In this document: one piece after another, positions 16,625 through 25,289 of the stretch | How positions within the stretch are numbered: the stretch's first letter is position 1 | Layout of the letters: the number at the start of each line of letters is the position of its first letter | NCBI GenBank assembly: GCA_027483445.1 | Contig: JAIXUS010000005.1 | Coordinates: 62,001 to 126,000 of the forward strand | Origin: Bacteroidota bacterium | GTDB lineage: Bacteria; Bacteroidota; Bacteroidia; M30B66 | Direction of reading: 5' to 3' | DNA length: 64,000 bases | The notes under the pieces: generated by a model | Told to the model about the DNA's origin: nothing | The model's input: only the letters and a program-made list of their open reading frames with translations | The model's database searches: none | Program-made: the position numbers and the translations under genes

Positions 16625-17815
16625 TTACAGCAGCGGCCAGGTATTGAATTTCCTTCCCAAAACCTTTTGGTGGTCGAATTCAAACGCCTGGTCGAGCAGC
16701 GACGCGTACAATTCTCTGAAGTCAACAGTATGCCTTAAATCGTTGTCATCTAAATCGTTCAGGCTCACCAGTGGATTACGCATTCCCGGATTTTTAAGTC
16801 CTCCACCAAAAACATAAACATTGTTGGCCGTTCCGTGATCGGTGCCATTGCTGGCATTCTGCTTTACGCGTCGGCCAAACTCCGAGAACACGACCACCAC
16901 GGTATTCTGCCATTCGCCTGCCGTCTTAAGGTCTCCGGCAAAAGCTGAAATCGATTCATTCAGGATGTTGAGCAATCGCTGTTGGGTTTCCGCTTGCCGA
17001 ACATGCGTATCGAAGCCTGAAAGCCCTGTATAGTAAACGCCCGATTCCATACCGGCCGAAATAAGCGAAGCAATTTGCCGTAGCGCATTTCCAAGTTCAT
17101 GCTGTGGATACAATCCGCCTGAAGGTTTGGCCGCCGATTTTTCGACCAGATACGCTGCCGCGCTGCGGGTTTCGCGAAGTGTTTTGTAAAGGAACTCCTG
17201 CTCCGAATTGGCCCGAGCTTCCATCCGGCGTTCAGCCAAATATTCAAACATAGGGTCTTGCAGGAGGCTTTTCAATCGTTCGGCTTCCTTCATGGCGAAT
17301 CCGCTTTTACGGGCACCCTTTAAGGCGAGCGAAAGTGTATCGTCAACCTCTAATGCATACCAAGGGTTTTCGCTTCCTTTACATTCAGCGTCCAGTAAAC
17401 GCCCCAGCCAGCCGGTGTTCAGGTATTCGTCAGAATCAGAAGCCGTATGCCAAATATCGGTCGAGCGAAAGTGGGAACGATCGGGATTTGGATACCCAAC
17501 TCCGTTAAATATCGACAACTGACCTTCGTCGAACAAACGCCTAAAGCCCTCCATGGCCGGGTGAAAACCGGCTTCGTCATTAATCTTCAAAACTTTGTCG
17601 GCCCCTAATGCCAGCTTTGGCCGTAGCTTGTAATAAATGTCGTTTCGGAATGGTACCAAAGTGTTCAAGCCATCATTACCACCCGAAAGCTGCACAAAAA
17701 CAATACGTTTGCCTTGAAAAAGGCTTTGTTTATTGGTAAATGCCTGCAAAAAGCCAGGTACCAGTAAGCTGCCGCTAACCAGACCACTGAGTTTTAAAAA
17801 TTCACTTCGTTTCAT
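16625..17815 (-). CDS. DUF1501 secreted protein
   Basis: A 396-residue protein with an N-terminal export signal (MKRSEFLKLSGLVSGSLLVPGFLQAF); the LKLSGLVSG form is usual for DUF1501. Family blocks are VFVQLSGGNDGLNTLVPF, GFHPAMEGFRRLFDEGQLSIFNGVGYPNPDRSHF, and VVVFSEFGRRVKQNASNGTDHG. The fold is alkaline-phosphatase-superfamily-like, with unknown substrate. Its start overlaps the DUF1800 stop by 4 bp. The two are commonly paired in Bacteroidota, Planctomycetes and others. Confidence 0.9.
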   Translation of the reverse strand: MKRSEFLKLSGLVSGSLLVPGFLQAFTNKQSLFQGKRIVFVQLSGGNDGLNTLVPFRNDIYYKLRPKLALGADKVLKINDEAGFHPAMEGFRRLFDEGQLSIFNGVGYPNPDRSHFRSTDIWHTASDSDEYLNTGWLGRLLDAECKGSENPWYALEVDDTLSLALKGARKSGFAMKEAERLKSLLQDPMFEYLAERRMEARANSEQEFLYKTLRETRSAAAYLVEKSAAKPSGGLYPQHELGNALRQIASLISAGMESGVYYTGLSGFDTHVRQAETQQRLLNILNESISAFAGDLKTAGEWQNTVVVVFSEFGRRVKQNASNGTDHGTANNVYVFGGGLKNPGMRNPLVSLNDLDDNDLRHTVDFRELYASLLDQAFEFDHQKVLGRKFNTWPLL

Positions 17816-19206
17816 GCTAGCTGATATTCAGGGGTTCTGGTAAGGTAAAGAGCCATTTCGCGGACTTGTCCGATTTTATCCAAACCAGCGCAACGGTTTC
17901 TAAGTGCGAATGGAAATTCATGAATTCCGGGTGTGGCCAAAAAATAAAGGTGTAAGGCCTCCCAAAGAGTATCAGGGGTGTTTGCAGTGAATTGTTTTGC
18001 CAGGGTTTCCCAAGCTATGCTACAGCTCAAGGATACCTTTGTTCTAGGCTTTTCACTCTCGTTCGGACTTTCATCATCCATGTTGAATTTTCCGGCAAAG
18101 TCGAGCTCTGATGCATCTGCCAGCCGTTTCGGTAAATTCAAACGGGTAACAAGCGTTGAGTTGTCGATCCAATTTCTACCTCCGGCCCAGCCGGCCACAT
18201 TGGGTGGAAAAAACAAGGTTTGTCCCAACACGCGTTGAACCGCAAGCAAAGGCTGAGGATTACTGTAGGAAACACCAAGGCTTCGGTTTAATCCAACAAT
18301 GAGTTCTACCGGACTTTTAATCAAAGCTCCCGCGATGGCATCATCGTAAAACCAATCTGAATTAAAAACCAATCGAAGCACCGAGGGAATGTCATATTTC
18401 GATTGGTAAAAGGCATCAGCCATTTCTTGTATATGTGCAGAATTGGGGCTGTCGGAAACAAAAAAGCGATAGAGTTTGGTGCAAACGAATTTCGCCGTTT
18501 GTTGGTTTTCAAGAATCATTCGAATCACATCTTCTCCTTCCCACTGCCCGGTTTTCCCAAAGATGGTTTTGGTGCCGAAGTCGTGTTGCTGAGGCTTAAG
18601 CTCAAATTCATCCTCATCGTTAAAGCTCCAACCTGTAAATGCACGCGCGGCTTCTTTAATGTCGTTTTCAGTATAGTTCCCGCGCCCGAGTGTAAAGAGT
18701 TCCATGAGCTCACGGGCGAAGTTTTCATTCGGACTGTTTTTTCGATTCTGTTGATTGTTCAAAAACCGAAGCATGGCCGGCTCTTTACTTACAGCCATTA
18801 ACAAATCGCCAAAATTACCCAGCGCGTTTTTACGAATCGTATTGATATAAGACTCAACCTGCGCATAACCGCGAACACGCACCGCAAAATGTCCATGCCA
18901 GAAAAGCGCCATCTTCTCGCGCAATTGATTCTCAGCCCGTCCCATTTCTTTGAGCCATTCGAGATTTAAACGCTTGATGTTGGCCGCGAGATCGAGTAAA
19001 ATTTCTTTTCGAGCTTCCTTGTCCATACTCAACAATTCACCGGTGGTTACTTTTTCCTCGCACGGTAAAAAGAGTGTGTTGTATTTGTTGCTGCCCTGCA
19101 GAACTCCATTAAGGGCCTCGTTTAGTGTACCATATCTAGCTGAACGTAAGCCCGGGCCGAAGCCACTTCTGCGTAGTAAGTGCGCAATTTTTTGTGCTTC
19201 TGTCAT
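17812..19206 (-). CDS. DUF1800 protein, partner of DUF1501
   Basis: A 464-residue protein. Family blocks are AHLLRRSGFGP at the start, REKMALFWHGHFAVR, NENFARELMELFTLGRGNYTENDI and ARAFTGWS. LFFPPNVAGWAGGRNWID is another DUF1800 signature. No clear signal peptide is visible. It is the first gene of a two-gene operon with DUF1501. Biochemical role is unknown. Confidence 0.9.
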   Translation of the reverse strand: MTEAQKIAHLLRRSGFGPGLRSARYGTLNEALNGVLQGSNKYNTLFLPCEEKVTTGELLSMDKEARKEILLDLAANIKRLNLEWLKEMGRAENQLREKMALFWHGHFAVRVRGYAQVESYINTIRKNALGNFGDLLMAVSKEPAMLRFLNNQQNRKNSPNENFARELMELFTLGRGNYTENDIKEAARAFTGWSFNDEDEFELKPQQHDFGTKTIFGKTGQWEGEDVIRMILENQQTAKFVCTKLYRFFVSDSPNSAHIQEMADAFYQSKYDIPSVLRLVFNSDWFYDDAIAGALIKSPVELIVGLNRSLGVSYSNPQPLLAVQRVLGQTLFFPPNVAGWAGGRNWIDNSTLVTRLNLPKRLADASELDFAGKFNMDDESPNESEKPRTKVSLSCSIAWETLAKQFTANTPDTLWEALHLYFLATPGIHEFPFALRNRCAGLDKIGQVREMALYLTRTPEYQLA

Positions 19207-19311
19207 AGTGCTGCCTTGAGCATTTTGATTAGGGAAGGTTTAAGCAAAAAATGAAAATCTGATAAAAAAATATCGAATCAAACGTTAAATTAGCCCGACA
19301 AATTTCAATCC

Positions 19312-21012
19312 ATGAATTTACAATTCCGATTTATTCTGCTTTCTGTGCTGTTGAGCCTTTTATCCGTGAGTCGTGTGAAGGCACAATCAATCATTTCAAA
19401 TACTCCTCCACAAGGCACGTTGCGAACCATGGCCGAGTGGGAAGAGGTGCAAGCCCTCGTTGTAACATGGCGCGATTACAAAGCCACATTGGCCGAAATT
19501 ATCCGCTATGCTCAGGAAGAATGTCAGGTAATTGTTCATGCAACCAATGCAGCCACAGCGCAAAGCGAGCTGGTAAATACCTATGGCGTAGCCTTGGGGC
19601 CAAACGTAACCTTTCTTTCTCAGCCCAACAATTCGCTTTGGATTCGCGATTATGGCGCAAATTCAGTGTATATCAATGGTGTTGATTCTTTGTTTTTGGT
19701 TGATTGGCGCTACAATAGACCCAATCGCCCTCAAGACGATACTATTCCTCGTCGGTATGCCCGAGAACTAGGCTTAAATCTCGTGCAATCCACCGTGGAG
19801 CCAAACCGCGTGGTACACACCGGTGGGAATTTTATGAGTGATGGCTTCGGTACCGGATTCTCGTCTGAATTAATTCTGAATGAAAATCCCAATAAAACTG
19901 AAGCCCAAATTGACCAAATTCACAACAGTTTCATGGGTTTAAGCCGCTACGTCAAAATGCCGGTTTTGCCTTACGATGGCATCAATCACATCGACATGCA
20001 TATGAAGTTGCTCGATGAAGAAACCTTGATTTGGGCACAATACCCTCAAGGTGTGGCCGATGGACCGCAAATCGAAGCCAACATACTATATGTACTCGAC
20101 AACTACATGTCGGTTTTTGGAACACCTTACAAAATTGTGCGTGTTGTGGCACCTCCCGATTACAACAACAATGGAACGCCTATTTATCCCAACAATGGTG
20201 GCGATTACCGTACGTTTTCCAATTCGGTGTTTGTCAATAAATCCGTGCTCTTACCCGTGTATGAAGAGCGCTTCGACACTACCGCCATTCGCATTTATCA
20301 GGAGAATTTACCCGGTTACCGAATTGTTCCGATTAATTGCACAAATATCATTGCCGCCAGCGGGGCCATCCACTGCATCACCCATTCGGTGGGCGTTAAC
20401 GATCCAATGTTGATTTCACATCAAAAACTGAACGACACCTACGATACCGAAAATCCTTATGTGGTAAATGCGTTGATCCGCCACAGAAGCGGAATCCAAT
20501 CGGCTCAAGTGTTTTACACGACCGACACCACGGCTGGATTTCAGTCGCTGAATATGACCCCTGTGCCCGGTTCCGACAATTGGACGGCAGCCATCCCGGC
20601 GCAGCCCGGAAATACTGATGTTTACTATTACATTCAAGGCAATTCTGAGAGCGGGAAAATTCAGGTTCGCCCTATTACCGCGCCCGAAGGCCGTTGGAAA
20701 TTCAGGGTTTTAGATACCGGAACAGTTACGTCGAACGGGTTGCCTCTGGTTGAGCGCTTATTGCAAGCCGAAGTTTTCCCGAATCCTTCTGATGGAATTA
20801 CTTGTGTTTCGCTCAAGTCGCCCGATAAAATGCCAGTCGACATTCGCGTTTTTGACATTACCGGACGTGAAATTGAAGCGCTTCACAAGGGCTTCGTAGC
20901 CGGCGGAGAACAGCGGTATTACTTGAATACGGAGACCTGGAATGCCGGTGTTTACCTTGTTAAAATTCACACTCCGTTTGGCGATAAGGTTATGAAGCTT
21001 ATGGTGCGCTAA
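19312..21012 (+). CDS. Secreted peptidylarginine deiminase-like protein with T9SS sorting domain
   Basis: A 566-residue protein with signal peptide (1-25, ending VKAQ), guanidino-group-modifying catalytic domain (about 35-375), an Ig-like stretch (about 395-470) and a type A T9SS C-terminal domain (about 485-566, EVFPNPSDGITCVSL to KLMVR). Expected catalytic residues are Asp113 in LWIRDYG, His226 and Asp228 in INHIDMHMK, Asn304 in FSNSVFVN and Cys355 in GAIHCITHS. The order, spacing and motifs YNRPNRPQDD and GGNFMSDGFG resemble Porphyromonas gingivalis PPAD more than cytosolic agmatine deiminases. Likely surface citrullination or agmatine hydrolysis. Confidence 0.85.
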   Translation: MNLQFRFILLSVLLSLLSVSRVKAQSIISNTPPQGTLRTMAEWEEVQALVVTWRDYKATLAEIIRYAQEECQVIVHATNAATAQSELVNTYGVALGPNVTFLSQPNNSLWIRDYGANSVYINGVDSLFLVDWRYNRPNRPQDDTIPRRYARELGLNLVQSTVEPNRVVHTGGNFMSDGFGTGFSSELILNENPNKTEAQIDQIHNSFMGLSRYVKMPVLPYDGINHIDMHMKLLDEETLIWAQYPQGVADGPQIEANILYVLDNYMSVFGTPYKIVRVVAPPDYNNNGTPIYPNNGGDYRTFSNSVFVNKSVLLPVYEERFDTTAIRIYQENLPGYRIVPINCTNIIAASGAIHCITHSVGVNDPMLISHQKLNDTYDTENPYVVNALIRHRSGIQSAQVFYTTDTTAGFQSLNMTPVPGSDNWTAAIPAQPGNTDVYYYIQGNSESGKIQVRPITAPEGRWKFRVLDTGTVTSNGLPLVERLLQAEVFPNPSDGITCVSLKSPDKMPVDIRVFDITGREIEALHKGFVAGGEQRYYLNTETWNAGVYLVKIHTPFGDKVMKLMVR

Positions 21013-21037
21013 GCGCTGATGACAGGAGCAGAACACT

Positions 21038-21072
21038 AAGGCTTTCGGATCGAGCATTCGGAAGCCTTTTTT
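21038..21072 (+). terminator. Terminator after the deiminase-like gene
   Basis: AAGGCTT (21038-21044) pairs with AAGCCTT (21062-21068), followed by six T residues. It lies 25 bp past the stop and just before the rpsF promoter. Confidence 0.7.
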
Positions 21073-21087
21073 CTTCCGTTAAATCGG

Positions 21088-21118
21088 TTTGGATATATCG
21101 GAATCTTCCTTATTTTTG
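21088..21118 (+). promoter_or_regulatory. Promoter of rpsF-rpsR-rplI
   Basis: TTTG (21088-21091), a 19-bp spacer and TATTTTTG (21111-21118) match the Bacteroidota promoter closely. The predicted start leaves only about 15-20 nt before rpsF, too short for a S6:S18-type leader. Confidence 0.75.
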
Positions 21119-21144
21119 CAGCCCATTTTAAAACACTTATGCCC

Positions 21145-21513
21145 ATGCTTAAGCAGTATGAAACCGTTTTCATTATGACTCCCGTTTTGTCTGAAGATCA
21201 GATGAAGGAAACGGTCGGCAAGTTCAAAGCCATGCTTTCCGAAAATGGCGCTAAACTGGTTCACGAAGAGAACTGGGGTTTGCGCAAATTGGCTTACCCG
21301 ATTCAGAAGAAGACCACAGGCTTCTATTACCTGTTGGAGTTTCAGGCCGAAACCGACCTGGTAGCTAAACTCGAAGTAGTATTCAAGCGTGATGAGCGAG
21401 TGATCCGTTTCCTTACGGTATCGCTCGATAAGAACGCGATTGCTTACAACGAGAAGAAGCGCACCAAAGGCTTCGACAAATCCAACAAAACAGAAACGCC
21501 CGCTGAGGCTTAA
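21145..21513 (+). CDS. rpsF: 30S ribosomal protein S6
   Basis: A 122-residue S6 that binds the 30S platform with S18. Typical blocks are [51 protein letters not shown] and [11 protein letters not shown]. The extended tail ([14 protein letters not shown]) is disordered-looking. An ATG at 21139 would add Met-Pro; I prefer 21145, since family members start directly before the QYET strand. First gene of the S6-S18-L9 operon. Confidence 0.96.
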   Translation: MLKQYETVFIMTPVLSEDQMKETVGKFKAMLSENGAKLVHEENWGLRKLAYPIQKKTTGFYYLLEFQAETDLVAKLEVVFKRDERVIRFLTVSLDKNAIAYNEKKRTKGFDKSNKTETPAEA

Positions 21514-21531
21514 TCTTCAAAACACTGAATC

Positions 21532-21798
21532 ATGTCAACATCATCAGAAATCCGCTATCTTACTCCTCCAACCGTTGAGGTGAAGAAGAAGAAGTACTGC
21601 CGTTTTAAGAAAAGCGGTATCAAGTACATCGATTACAAAGACGCCGACTTCCTTTTGAAGTTTGTAAACGAACAAGGAAAAATTTTCCCGCGTCGTCTTA
21701 CCGGTACTTCACTCAAGTACCAACGCAAAGTGGCTCAAGCCGTTAAACGTGCACGCCATCTTGCTTTAATGCCTTACGTTGCTGACTTAATGAAATAA
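21532..21798 (+). CDS. rpsR: 30S ribosomal protein S18
   Basis: An 88-residue basic protein. [19 protein letters not shown] and [20 protein letters not shown] are S18 signatures, and [20 protein letters not shown] forms the rRNA-contacting C-terminal helix. It sits 18 bp after rpsF. Only one of the four zinc-type cysteines is seen (CRF), as in zinc-free S18. Confidence 0.97.
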   Translation: MSTSSEIRYLTPPTVEVKKKKYCRFKKSGIKYIDYKDADFLLKFVNEQGKIFPRRLTGTSLKYQRKVAQAVKRARHLALMPYVADLMK

Positions 21799-21807
21799 GA
21801 GGAAATC

Positions 21808-22254
21808 ATGGAAGTAATTCTCAAACAAGACGTGAAAAATCTCGGCAACCGCGACGAGATTGTGAAAGTGAAACCGGGCTACGGTCGTAACTTTCTGATT
21901 CCTCAGGGAATGGCTATTTTGGCCACCGAAAGCAACAAGAAAGTGCTTGCTGAAAGTGTTCGTCAGCGTGCTCACAAGGAAGAAAAGCTGCGCACCGAAG
22001 CATCGGCTGTAGCTGAAAAACTTGGAGCCATCAAAATTGAAGTAGGTGCTAAAGTTGGTGAGTCAGGAAAAATCTTTGGTTCCGTGAACGCCATCCAACT
22101 TACTGAAGCCATCCGTAAGCAAGGCATCGAAATCGACCGTAAGAACGTGAGCTTCGACGCTGAGGCCATCAAGCAACTCGGAACTTACACAGCACACATC
22201 AAAATTTACAAAGACATCAAAGTAGATGTGAGTTTTGAGGTTGTTGCCGAATAA
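21808..22254 (+). CDS. rplI: 50S ribosomal protein L9
   Basis: A 148-residue protein with the N-terminal rRNA-binding domain (MEVILKQDVKNLGNRDEIVKVKPGYGRNFLIP), a long connecting helix (residues 41-75) and the C-terminal domain (KIFGSVNAIQLTEAIRKQGIEIDRKNV). Last gene of the rpsF operon, followed by a strong terminator. Confidence 0.97.
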   Translation: MEVILKQDVKNLGNRDEIVKVKPGYGRNFLIPQGMAILATESNKKVLAESVRQRAHKEEKLRTEASAVAEKLGAIKIEVGAKVGESGKIFGSVNAIQLTEAIRKQGIEIDRKNVSFDAEAIKQLGTYTAHIKIYKDIKVDVSFEVVAE

Positions 22255-22276
22255 GGTAAACATCTACAATATGAAG

Positions 22277-22309
22277 TCCCCGCACTGAAAAGTAGCGGGG
22301 ATTTTTTTT
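22277..22309 (+). terminator. Terminator of the rpsF operon
   Basis: TCCCCGC pairs with GCGGGGA around an 11-nt loop, followed by eight T residues. Confidence 0.9.
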
Positions 22310-22312
22310 GCC

Positions 22313-23296
22313 TCAATCGCAACTTCTCCCTTTTATCGGAGCCCCCTGTTGATATTGCTTTTCCTCTTCCGCGAGTTGTTGTTCTGTTTCCTCACTGAGC
22401 TTTTTGTCGCGGTGCTTTTGAAGGTCGGGCTGGCCCGCATTTACCCAGGCCGTAAACCACATAGAGCCAACAGTTATAATGGCTTTTCGCATGCGCCGTT
22501 CTACCATGCCATCAAGCATTTTATGGTAGTCTGCCGAGTATTCAGCACTGTAAACGCGCATCAGGCTGGCCCCTCTATTTTCAAAACTGTACTTGCGGTC
22601 TTGCGGATAACGGGCGTTAAGCTCGGCTTCAAATTGCAGCACTGAATCTTTGGCGGCAAAGCTCTCGCCCACAGCCTTCCAGGCTTCCTCCAATGGATCG
22701 TCGATGTACCGAGCCTTTCCTACGAAAAAGTCGTACCCATCGTTAAACAGCTCGGGCAACCTCGATTCCCAAAACCCATGGATTCCCTTCTGGTTGGTTA
22801 GCTGCCCATTGTAGTTTTTTGTTGTATGAAGAGGCACATGCGCATCGCCAATGTAATGCCCGAGATCGGCCGAGAGACGCAGTATTCGGTCATAGTCTTC
22901 TGCCCTGAATGCCGCTGTTAAACGCTTCATCATCACATCAATATGCCAGGGAACTATGCCGTGTGCCTTCAAAGTGTCTTCAGGGTATTTTTTGATGGCA
23001 TCTTCCCATTTCCTGGGCAAAGAATCCAAAGGTGAGGCGCCATAACGATCTAAATCGATGAAATGCCTTGGGGCCTCATCGGGAACAGCATAGCGGCGCT
23101 TATCTGGATCGACGGCATGTTCCGTAATGAACTCAATATTGGCCTTGTAGAAACCAATAAGCTCCGGCGGCAGCGTAAATACTGCAATCCGGTTGATTTC
23201 TTTGTGTGCAAAAAAGCCCCACGATTGCGCAGGAGGCGATTGAATGGCTTGTAAAAGTACTATTGCCAGAACCAGCAAGCCTACCTTCTTTCCCAT
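22313..23296 (-). CDS. Secreted zinc-dependent phospholipase C / S1-P1 nuclease-like protein
   Basis: A 327-residue exported protein. Signal peptide 1-25 ends AQS, so the mature chain would begin with Trp26. That fits the superfamily, in which the N-terminal Trp binds zinc. Further likely ligands are His31 in WGFFAHKEINR, the Asp of HAVDPDKRR, HFIDLDRYG, HIDVMMKRL and the two histidines of LGHYIGDAHVPLHTTKNYNG. The family cleaves phospholipid head groups or single-stranded nucleic acid; substrate is not decided here. The C-terminus is charged (KKLSEETEQQLAEEEKQY). It lies 43 bp downstream of comB. Confidence 0.82.
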   Translation of the reverse strand: MGKKVGLLVLAIVLLQAIQSPPAQSWGFFAHKEINRIAVFTLPPELIGFYKANIEFITEHAVDPDKRRYAVPDEAPRHFIDLDRYGASPLDSLPRKWEDAIKKYPEDTLKAHGIVPWHIDVMMKRLTAAFRAEDYDRILRLSADLGHYIGDAHVPLHTTKNYNGQLTNQKGIHGFWESRLPELFNDGYDFFVGKARYIDDPLEEAWKAVGESFAAKDSVLQFEAELNARYPQDRKYSFENRGASLMRVYSAEYSADYHKMLDGMVERRMRKAIITVGSMWFTAWVNAGQPDLQKHRDKKLSEETEQQLAEEEKQYQQGAPIKGRSCD

Positions 23297-23339
23297 ATAG
23301 GCATGAATTACCCCCGAAAGATAAGACTTCCACGCTGGA

Positions 23340-24074
23340 TTAACCAGCCGAAACTTCTTCTTTCACCAAACGCACCAGTCCATCACCTTGTAAAATAGGT
23401 ATTGTCGACATGGTATCCATCGTTAAGCAATATTGAATATCGTTTTCTAAGTGCAAGTCTTTCAGTCGCTTACGGTGTGATGAGTTCTCCAAAAAGCCAT
23501 ATAAGTCGGTTTCGGCCATCTTAAATAAATAACCTGCTGCAATCGTTGAGTCGCACATTGTGCTGAACTTCCCGGTAGCCAATAGTTTTTCAGCCAAACC
23601 ACCGGCGAACAATGAATCTTCGAGATTGAATTTATTCTTCCAGCCCGCACACAGCACGATTACATTGCGGTCCTGTTCGGCGATCCACGCTGCCAGTGTG
23701 CTGATGTTTAAAAAAGAACCAATCAGCACAGTTCGCGCCGATCTCGCGGCTTCAATTGCTTGAGTTCCGTTGGTTGTTGAGATGGCAATGGTTTTCCCGC
23801 TTAAGTCTTCATCAATGTAATGAAACGGAGAATTGCCAAAATCAAAGCCTTCCTGTTTGATGGCATTGCGTTCTGCCGCAACGAGATAACCCATTTGCTT
23901 GTATCGACGCGCCTCCTCAAGCCCGGCAACCGGAATCATTTTTTCTACACCATGGTGGATGGCTGTACAAATGGCCGATGTGGCGCGCAATATATCAACC
24001 ACAACCACAATGGCTTGGTCTTCTGCAAATAGATGAAATAGGGCAGGAGAGTAGCAGGTTTGAATGGTATTCAC
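23340..24074 (-). CDS. comB: 2-phosphosulfolactate phosphatase (ComB family)
   Basis: A 244-residue protein. IVVVVDILRATSAICTAIHHGVEKMIPV is the family N-terminal signature. GNSPFHYIDEDLSGKTIAISTTNGTQAIEAA and LCAGWKNKFNLEDSLFAGGLAEKL follow, with the conserved acidic and Asn residues of the magnesium site. The enzyme makes 3-sulfolactate from phosphosulfolactate. No other sulfolactate gene is near, so the pathway here is open. The start codon appears to be GTG. It begins 6 bp after gcvT ends, so the two are cotranscribed. Confidence 0.85.
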   Translation of the reverse strand: MNTIQTCYSPALFHLFAEDQAIVVVVDILRATSAICTAIHHGVEKMIPVAGLEEARRYKQMGYLVAAERNAIKQEGFDFGNSPFHYIDEDLSGKTIAISTTNGTQAIEAARSARTVLIGSFLNISTLAAWIAEQDRNVIVLCAGWKNKFNLEDSLFAGGLAEKLLATGKFSTMCDSTIAAGYLFKMAETDLYGFLENSSHRKRLKDLHLENDIQYCLTMDTMSTIPILQGDGLVRLVKEEVSAG

Positions 24075-24080
24075 TAGAAA

Positions 24081-25178
24081 TCAGGCTTTGTAAAACGGCA
24101 ATTTAACAACCTCTGCACGGAGCAATTTTTCGCGTACGCGGATGAATATTTCTGAACCCGGAGCCGCGAGTTCACTGGGAACATAACCCAATCCAATGGC
24201 TTTTTTTAAACTGGGCGACATGGTTCCTGAACTCACTTTACCAATCGTTTGGCCATCTGCAGAGCAAATTTCATAATCGTGGCGAGGCACGCCTTTATCG
24301 GTTAATTCAAAACCAACCAGCTTACGCTGCGGGCCTTCCTGCTTCTGCTTTTCCAACAGCGCCCGGTCGTTGAACTCTTTGCTGAATTTGGTAATCCAGC
24401 CCAAACCGGCTTCCATGGGCGAAGTGGTGTCGTCGATGTCGTTGCCGTATAAACAGAATCCCATCTCTAGTCGAAGGGTGTCCCTCGCGGCCAGTCCGGC
24501 AGGCTCAATTCCCTCAGCCTTTCCGGCTTCAAAAATGGCCTTCCAAATTGCGTCCGCATGCTGTTGGTCGAAATACACCTCGTAACCACCGGCGCCGGTG
24601 TAGCCGGTTGCTGAAATCAACACGTTGTCGATACCATTGAAGCGACACTTGGTAAAGGTGTAGTAAGCGAGCGACTCCAGCGGAAAATCGGTAAGCTGTT
24701 GCAGAACCGCAGTGGCTTTTGGACCTTGAACGGCAAGTAAGGCAGTTTTTGAAGAGATGTCTTCCATTTCGACTCCCCAGGTGTCATTGGCCTTCAGCCA
24801 GTTCCAGTCTTTTTCAATATTGGATGCATTAACTACCAACATGTATTGGTCTTCTTTGATTCGGTAAACCAATAGGTCATCAACAATACCGCCCTTACCA
24901 TTGGGAAAACAGGAGTACTGAACCTTTCCATCGCTCAGTTTAGAGGCATCATTGCTGGTGGTTTTCTGAATCAAATCGAGCGCATGGGGTCCGCGCAGGA
25001 TAAATTCGCCCATGTGGCTCACATCGAAAACGCCTACCTTCTGCCGAACGCATTCATGTTCCTGGATAACTCCGGAGTAGGTAATGGGCATATCGAATCC
25101 GGCAAAGGGCAACATTTTGGCGCCCAACGCTAAATGTATGGCGTGAAAAGGTGTTTTTTGAATGGCAGTAGTCTCCAT
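24081..25178 (-). CDS. gcvT: Glycine cleavage system aminomethyltransferase (T protein)
   Basis: A 365-residue folate enzyme that moves the methylene group from the H-protein lipoyl arm to tetrahydrofolate, releasing ammonia. Family blocks are [35 protein letters not shown] with the catalytic Asp, [15 protein letters not shown], and [17 protein letters not shown] with the substrate Arg. The frame extends upstream to 25271, but the Asn/Lys-rich extra part is not found in the family; ATG at 25178 gives the normal length. gcvH and gcvP are not nearby. It is divergent from the DUF4476 gene. Confidence 0.95.
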   Translation of the reverse strand: METTAIQKTPFHAIHLALGAKMLPFAGFDMPITYSGVIQEHECVRQKVGVFDVSHMGEFILRGPHALDLIQKTTSNDASKLSDGKVQYSCFPNGKGGIVDDLLVYRIKEDQYMLVVNASNIEKDWNWLKANDTWGVEMEDISSKTALLAVQGPKATAVLQQLTDFPLESLAYYTFTKCRFNGIDNVLISATGYTGAGGYEVYFDQQHADAIWKAIFEAGKAEGIEPAGLAARDTLRLEMGFCLYGNDIDDTTSPMEAGLGWITKFSKEFNDRALLEKQKQEGPQRKLVGFELTDKGVPRHDYEICSADGQTIGKVSSGTMSPSLKKAIGLGYVPSELAAPGSEIFIRVREKLLRAEVVKLPFYKA

Positions 25179-25253
25179 GGAAGGAATTTTGTGCGAATCT
25201 AAGTTATTTTTCGGCCTATGTATTTTTGAGTTATCAACGGTTTTCAAGGGCAC

Positions 25254-25283
25254 TTGGCAATCATTTGGCATTGCGTACTTTTG
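25254..25283 (+). promoter_or_regulatory. Promoter of the DUF4476 gene; possibly leaderless transcript
   Basis: TTG (25254-25256), a 19-bp spacer and TACTTTTG (25276-25283). Transcription would begin about seven bases after the -7 element, at or next to the ATG at 25290. This also argues against the upstream in-frame start at 25254. Confidence 0.65.
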
Positions 25284-25289
25284 AATCCG

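Noticed and set aside
21118-21145. S6:S18-binding autoregulatory leader before rpsF
   Set aside because: The predicted leader is under 30 nt, too short for the known motif.
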